Assembly: GCF_029227915.1 (NCBI RefSeq)
Contig: NC_079876.1
Location: 10,850,001 to 10,914,000, forward strand
Reading direction: 5' to 3'
From: Hydractinia symbiolongicarpus
Lineage: Eukaryota; Cnidaria; Hydrozoa; Anthoathecata; Hydractiniidae
Length of the DNA stretch: 64,000 nt
Made by a program: the position numbers and the translations under genes. The notes beneath the pieces were generated by a model. It was not told the DNA's origin. It searched no databases and worked only from the letters and a program-made list of their open reading frames with translations. Below, one piece after another: positions 58,507 through 64,000 of the stretch (its first letter is position 1; every line of letters begins with the position of its first letter).

Positions 58507-59945
58507 TATAAGCTCCACACAGGGAAAACCATAGATTTAGCAGGGCTAGAAAGCCCATGGAAACCGATGGGATTTTCAATAAATCAAAATGAACCAACGA
58601 TTCAGCAGGAAATTGACACAGTACAAGGAAGGGTTGGTGATGGCAATAGTTACCCTTAGGAGTCATGGTATTGATGGTAATAAGGAGGTATTTCAAAGTT
58701 GGATGCAGAAAAAAGCAGAATTATAAATAGTTACTTAGATAATGTTTAAAGAGAAGAGATTTTAATTGGGCTTTAGACAAGGACCTAAAGTTCTTATTGG
58801 TTAATTGCAGATTGTTCCAGTCATGAGTGCATTTATGTGTGATTGAGTTTGAGCCATAATTAATGGTTTTGGAATATGAAATAGAAACATTTGTGAGGGC
58901 AGATCAGGTGCCACAGGAATGAAAACTTGAGATGGGTTGTGCAAAATCCTTAAATACAATAGCAGGCTTGTTATTGAAAAGGTTATGTATATGCAAGTAG
59001 TTTAGAGTGGTTAAATAGTCAGATACTTTTAAGATGTTTGATTATTTATACAGTGGATTGGATGATTTTCATTGATTTTAAAAATGTATTATTCTTAGGG
59101 CTTTATTTTGAAGAACATATAGTTTTTGTTTGAGTATAATGTTAATCTGTGCCCAAACTTGAAGTCTGAAAGTTAGATGCAATTGGAAGATTGCATAAAA
59201 GATATTTATGAGAATTTCTTGCGAGACAAAGTGCCTCATTTTAGCTAACATACTGACGGCTCAACTAAGGTTTGAGGTGTGTGTATTTATGTTTCTCATA
59301 CTGAGGCTCATCTTTTTGTGTAACTAATTGGAAGAATTTTCTGTCCACTTATTTTAAAAACGAGGGTGCCAATAAGCCGCATACGCCGTAAAAAGTGCGG
59401 GCGTTTGCGGCATCGGCACCCTCTTTTTTAAAAGTGAGGTGTTCACTGATGGTTTTCTTAGGGCATTGAGTTTCTTCAAGGATTTGTTTACTTGAAGAAG
59501 ACTTATGTCATCTGCAAAATGGTAAACATCTGAGTGGAAAATTGAAGAGTGTAGATCGTTTATATAAATTAAAAATAACAGGGACTAAGAGAAACAGACC
59601 AAAGATTGTGCAGACCATGTCTATTTGCTATTGTGAGTATATATTATGGTCCTCATACCAGCTCAGGAAAAGTTTTAGTTAATAGACAGGCCACCTGGAT
59701 CAAGCAAAAAAAAAACATATTCTAAGAATTCTGATTTTAAGAAAGAAATTGAAAGATTAAGTGAGAGGGTACTTCGTCCTTTACGTAACTAGTGTACCAT
59801 GTTTTGTTTACCATCTTGAAAAAATATCAAGTTTGTTGTGGACCGTGCTGACCTGTTCTGTGATTTATTCAGAGGCAAAGTCGTTTTTTACAAAAAAGGT
59901 ACAAGAAGTTTCGAACGTGTTTTGATGAGGACGTAGCTAAGCAAA
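58507..59945. other. Intergenic, with one fold-back element
   Basis: No gene is supported. Small frames such as 58457-58696 straddle the transposon end and are chance. The fold-back at 59351-59433 is listed separately. Confidence 0.5.
59351..59433. mobile_element. Fold-back (hairpin) element
   Basis: The left arm GAGGGTGCCAATAAGCCGCA plus TACGCC pairs with the right arm, whose complement reads GAGGGTGCCGATGCCGCAAA plus CGCCC. The loop is about 12 bases. A+T flanks (TTTTAAAAA) extend the pairing. A diverged left arm (GAGGGTGTCAATAAGCTACA) occurs at about 23003, so this is a dispersed family. Confidence 0.75.
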
Positions 59946-60423
59946 ATGGCTTTTTTGTTGAAACAGACCGCTAATTTGTTGGCTAAAACGACACGAAGAA
60001 GCATATTATCTCCACCAATTGTTAAAAGTTCAGCATCAAGTTCTTTACTACGGAAATGTTTTTCAATAAGCAGGTAATAATTTAATAATTTTAATTACCC
60101 CCGTCTTAATTTTTAAAATGCCCACGTGGTGGTGGGATGAGCTACTTTCACTTTCGATAAAGCGGCTGCGCCCAAAGGGATATGTAAAAAGCCTTCAGCT
60201 ACCTTAAAACCTGCAGTCTTTTATCAATTCAGCTATTTTGTTTTAAAATAACATAATAATTTTTATGATAATATAGGGAAACCCCAGAATTGCGAATCAG
60301 TAAGTAATTGTTACCATCTCTTTAATTTATGAAAGTGTTTTATCCAGAAACCATGAAAACCATAATTTTTACTTACTAGGGACTCCTGCAAACAAGAAGC
60401 AAGTAATAGTTGAAGGATACTGA
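59946..60423 (+). CDS. Candidate small gene with mitochondrial-type leader
   Basis: The proposed exons are 59946-60073, 60277-60299 and 60380-60423. All have GT-AG borders (donors GTAATA and GTAAGT; acceptors ATATAG and TTACTAG) and join in phase to a 64-residue product. Exon 1 encodes a basic, Ser-rich, acid-free N terminus (MAFLLKQTANLLAKTTRRS onward, ending RKCFSIS), typical of a mitochondrial presequence. The rest reads RETPELRIRTPANKKQ, then VIVEGY and stop. Alternatively GTAATA after KKQ is a donor and further exons lie to the right. I do not recognise the protein. Exon 1 is the strongest part; the tiny exon 2 could be chance. Confidence 0.4.
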
Positions 60424-60519
60424 CCGGTTTTGATATTGTACTGTAACACAAAGCCTGAGGTCAAAAGTACCCTTGACCAAGGGCATTTTATTTTACAATG
60501 TAATTTCAAAACTGGTTAG

Positions 60520-62085
60520 TCATCATCATCATTTCTTGGCTTAACACCCGTTTTGCATGCTAGTATGGGTTGGACGGGGTATATTAATGACCCTCTTTCA
60601 ATCTGATATGGACTGTGTTAGATCTAAACTCAACTTCCTCTGTATCAAGTCTGTCCTTATAACATCCTGTCAAGTCATATTCGGTCTGCCTCTGGGCTTT
60701 GCCACAGGAACTATCAAGTCTACACACTTTCTTACCCAATTATCCTCCTCCATTCTTTCCAAGTGCCACAGCCAATTCAATCTTCTTATCTGGTTAACAT
60801 CTTTAATTTTACGGATACATAGCCTGCTTCTTAGCTCATCTGAACTCTTTCTGTCTCTCAGAGTGGCGTTACTCATCCACCTAACCATTCTCATATCATT
60901 CCTTTCTAAACGGTCAAGATCTTCCTGCTTCACTGCCCATGTCTCACTACCGTACAACATAACACTTCTTACACAGGCCTCATACAACCTACCCTTTACC
61001 TCAATTGACAAGACTCTCCTAGTCAACAAAGGAAGTAACTCTCTGAACTTTTTTCAAGCAGAACCTATCCTGCAAGTAAAACTTCTTCCAGTACCTCCTT
61101 CACTGCCCAACATCTCACCTAAGTAACAGAAGTTCATAACTATCTCTAACAAGACACTGTTGTACTATATTAAAGCTGAAAATACTTCATTCTCTATAAT
61201 CTCACCTTTGCAACGCTTGCATACAAACTGAATGTCAGCTCTTAACCTTCCACCAATACTACTGCACTTCTTATGTATCCAATGCTTGCAAGTCTAACAA
61301 TAAATTGAGTTACTACCAACCCCTTTTCACAAGGCCACTTTCCAACTACAAGGTCACACTTGCCTGCAATGCTACTAATCATGACTTTAGGCTTTGCTGT
61401 GTTCACACTTAGCCCCTCTTCTTCTAGTCCTTTCTTCCACTTCAAAAACGTTTCAACTAATTCTTCCTTCGACTCTGCTATGAGAACCAAGTCATCCGCA
61501 TACAATAACTCCCCTGGACAACCTGTTCTGAACTCTATTGACAGCGCTCCTAAGACTGGAACAAACAAGAAAGGACTAAGTACAGAACGCTGGTGTACAC
61601 CAACATTTACACTAAATTCATCACTAAGTGAATCGTTAATCCGGACACGACTTCTAGCATTGCTGTACATAGACTGTACCATCGTAACTAGCCACTCATC
61701 CAGACCTAATTTTCTCATTGCCCACCAAATAACTTTACGTGGCACTCTATCAAAAGCTTTCTCTAAATCTACAAAGGCAAAATAGAGATTCTTTCTCTTT
61801 CCTAGATACTTTTCCTGGAGCTGTCTGAGTAAAAATATGGCATCTGTAGTGCCACACCCTGGAACAAAACCAAATTGCATCTTATCTATATCAATTCTTT
61901 CTCTAAGTAACTTATCAATTACTCTTTCAATAACTTTCATTACTTGACCAACCAACTTCAAACCTCTATAGTTACGCCTTTCTAATGCATCACCCTTGCC
62001 CTTGAAACAATTCACTATTATACTCGACTGCCACTCACTCGGAATAGCAACATCCTTTATAATCTGATTAGCATGGCCCCTCCTG
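60520..62085 (-). mobile_element. 5'-truncated, degenerate RTE-like LINE
   Basis: On the minus strand the upstream part encodes a non-LTR reverse transcriptase (about 62083-61242): NQIIKDVAIPSEWQSSIIV, FKGKGDALERRNYRGLKL, FGFVPGCGTTDAIFLLRQ, FVDLEKAFDRVPR, then VHQRSVLSP and the catalytic LLYADDLVLIAES. A second frame (61029-60670) gives the C-terminal part (YEACVRSVMLYGSETWAVK, RRLNWLWHLERM, AKPRGRP). Frameshifts separate the two, so it is dead. The 3' tail is an ATGATGATGATGA simple repeat (60520-60532), as RTE elements often have. Gly to Arg in VHQRSV is another lesion. Confidence 0.88.
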
Positions 62086-62138
62086 GAAATAATAGAGAGG
62101 GTATATCCCTCGATATTTGTAATATATGCACATCTACC

Positions 62139-62180
62139 TGTCTCTCTGTCTGCCTGTCTGTCTGTCTGTCTGTCTGTCTA
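62139..62180. repeat. CTGT microsatellite
   Basis: About nine CTGT-like tetranucleotides with a few interruptions. Confidence 0.85.
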
Positions 62181-62926
62181 TGTTTAGCTGGTCCTTTTGT
62201 CCACCTGGAGGTATCATCAGTATCCATTTTATTACCTGACTGTATCTAGTCTGCAATTAAATATTTCTTTATGAACAAAATAAACAAAGCTATGTTTAAG
62301 TTGCTATTCTCAAGGCACCAAGGAAAAAAACACATGTTCGATTGTAATACTTTTCGAATTCATGATCATTCGATTTTAAAAGTTTGTAAGTACACAAAAC
62401 AAATTCGAAACATTGTTTATGTGAATTGAAACGAAAAGAAAGTAACCTACTTTTATATTTTTTGTGTGCTTTGAAAATGTTTTTTATTTGTTTACGATTT
62501 TATGTTACCACTTTAATAATAGCTACCTAAATCGGTTAGTATGGCTTCATACAAAAACCTACCCTTTATTGCCTTCTCCTTAGCACATAGTATATATCAA
62601 CTTTATATAAATATTCTGAAAAAGCTTAAAAAGATAAGTATTTGAGAGAAAATATTTAGACAGCTTTTAGATAACTTAGTCTGAAAGATTATTCTCCACC
62701 TTTACAGAACTCTGGAAGTTTGACAACGAGATTTTTCAAAAATTCCAAAATAATAATGAGCAACTTTTTATCATGGCATTTTTATTGATATTATATCTCG
62801 CTAATAGAAATTGTTACTGCATATACTTAAGAACAATTTGATTAATGCCTTTAAAAACTAACATAGCATTAATTTGATGGGTAATAAATTTTACTTATAA
62901 AAATAATAGACAAATTTCACAAATTG
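62181..62926. other. AT-rich spacer before the satellite
   Basis: I see no gene, transposon end or distinctive motif. Confidence 0.5.
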
Positions 62927-63990
62927 TATGCACCAACTACCATCATTAAAATCTTTATATGCACCAACTACCATCATTAAAATCTTCATATAGACCAACT
63001 ACCATCATTAAAATATTAATATACACCAACTACCTTCATTAAAATCTTTATATGCACCAACTACCATCATTAAAATATTAATATACACCAACTACCTTCA
63101 TTAAAATCTTTATATGCACCAACTACCATCATTAAAATATTAATATACACCAACTACCTTCATTAAAATCTTCATATGCACCAACTACCATCATTAAAAT
63201 ATTAATATACACCAACTACCTTCATTAAAATCTTTATATGCACCAACTACCATCATTAAAATCTTTATATGCACCAACTACCATCATTAAAATCTTTATA
63301 TGCACCAACTACCATGATTAAAATATTAATATACACCAACTACCTTCATTAAAATCTTCATATGCACCAACTACCATCATTAAAATATTAATATACACCA
63401 ACTACCTTCATTAAAATCTTTATATGCACCAACTACCATCATTAAAATCTTTATATGCACCAACTACCATCATTAAAATCTTCATATGCACCAACTACCT
63501 TCATTAAAATCTTCATATAGACCAACTACCATCATTAAAATATTAATATACACCAACTACCTTCATTAAAATCTTCATATGCACCAACTACCTTCATTAA
63601 AATCTTCATATAGACCAACTACCATCATTAAAATCTTTATATGCACTAACTACCATCATTAAAATATTAATATACACCAACTACCTTCATTAAAATCTTC
63701 ATATGCACCAACTACCATCATTAAAATATTAATATACACCAACTACCTTCATTAAAATCTTTATATGCACCAACTACCATCATTAAAATCTTTATATGCA
63801 CCAACTACCATCATTAAAATCTTCATATGCACCAACTACCTTCATTAAAATCTTCATATAGACCAACTACCATCATTAAAATATTAATATACACCAACTA
63901 CCTTCATTAAAATCTTCATATGCACCAACTTCCTTCATTAAAATCTTCATATAGACCAACTACCAACAGTAAAATCTTCATTATACCAAA
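62927..63990. repeat. ~30-bp satellite array
   Basis: About 35 units with the core CACCAACTACCATCATTAAA and a short linker run almost to the window end. Two main variants differ at the linker (ATCTTTATATG or ATCTTCATATG against ATATTAATATA) and at one core base (CCATCATT against CCTTCATT). They often alternate, giving a 60-bp higher-order period. The last units are degenerate. Confidence 0.95.
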
Positions 63991-64000
63991 CTACTAAGAT

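Noticed and set aside
61360-61785. 141-codon plus-strand frame, and the 189-codon frame at 60557-61126.
   Set aside because: Both are antisense shadows of the LINE reverse transcriptase on the minus strand.
62927-63990. Possible CRISPR array, because of regularly spaced repeats.
   Set aside because: Units are contiguous with no unique spacers, and the genome is animal. It is a satellite.

Overview
This is AT-rich animal nuclear DNA: genes are split by many introns with GT-AG boundaries, there are Pol III tRNA genes, and transposon debris is dense. The non-LTR, Copia-like, Helitron and MITE families, an astacin-kringle protein and the base composition suggest a non-bilaterian animal, most likely a hydrozoan cnidarian. 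That placement is inference; no species is claimed.

Layout. (1) 1-10.4 kb is a mosaic of direct and inverted copies of a 1.4-1.7 kb unit built around a tRNA-Ser(GCT) gene. Two copies are intact (1533 +, 4880 -), two are broken (2972 +, 7450 -), and a 9-base relic lies at 8735. (2) 10.4-17.8 kb has no convincing protein gene. It carries simple repeats, a degenerate ~80-bp tandem repeat and two MITE-like elements; the one at 17059-17563 has a clear TTA target duplication and a paralogous empty site. (3) 17.9-21.8 kb (+) is a five-exon gene for a secreted astacin metalloprotease with an acidic repeat in its propeptide and a C-terminal kringle. A truncated LINE reverse transcriptase sits in intron 1. 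(4) 21.8-30.2 kb is mostly empty, with one orphan reading frame and a perfect 57-bp palindrome. (5) 30.3-38.5 kb (+) is a three-exon Krüppel-like zinc-finger transcription factor with a 5.9-kb first intron. (6) 42.05-55.41 kb (-) is a complete 15-exon CWC27, the spliceosome-associated cyclophilin. Its introns host a short Helitron, a tRNA-like sequence, a second degenerate Helitron and, in intron 1, a defective Copia-like element next to a LINE fragment. (7) 57.2-58.5 kb is a TA-flanked non-autonomous element with an internal 53-bp tandem repeat. (8) 59.95-60.42 kb (+) may be a small three-exon gene with a mitochondrial-type leader. It is followed by a degenerate RTE-like LINE on the minus strand. 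(9) From 62.93 kb to near the window end is a ~30-bp satellite.

The three solid protein genes have unrelated roles: extracellular proteolysis, transcription and splicing. There is no operon-like coordination. Every exon junction given was checked by hand for reading phase, but no alignment or database search was possible.
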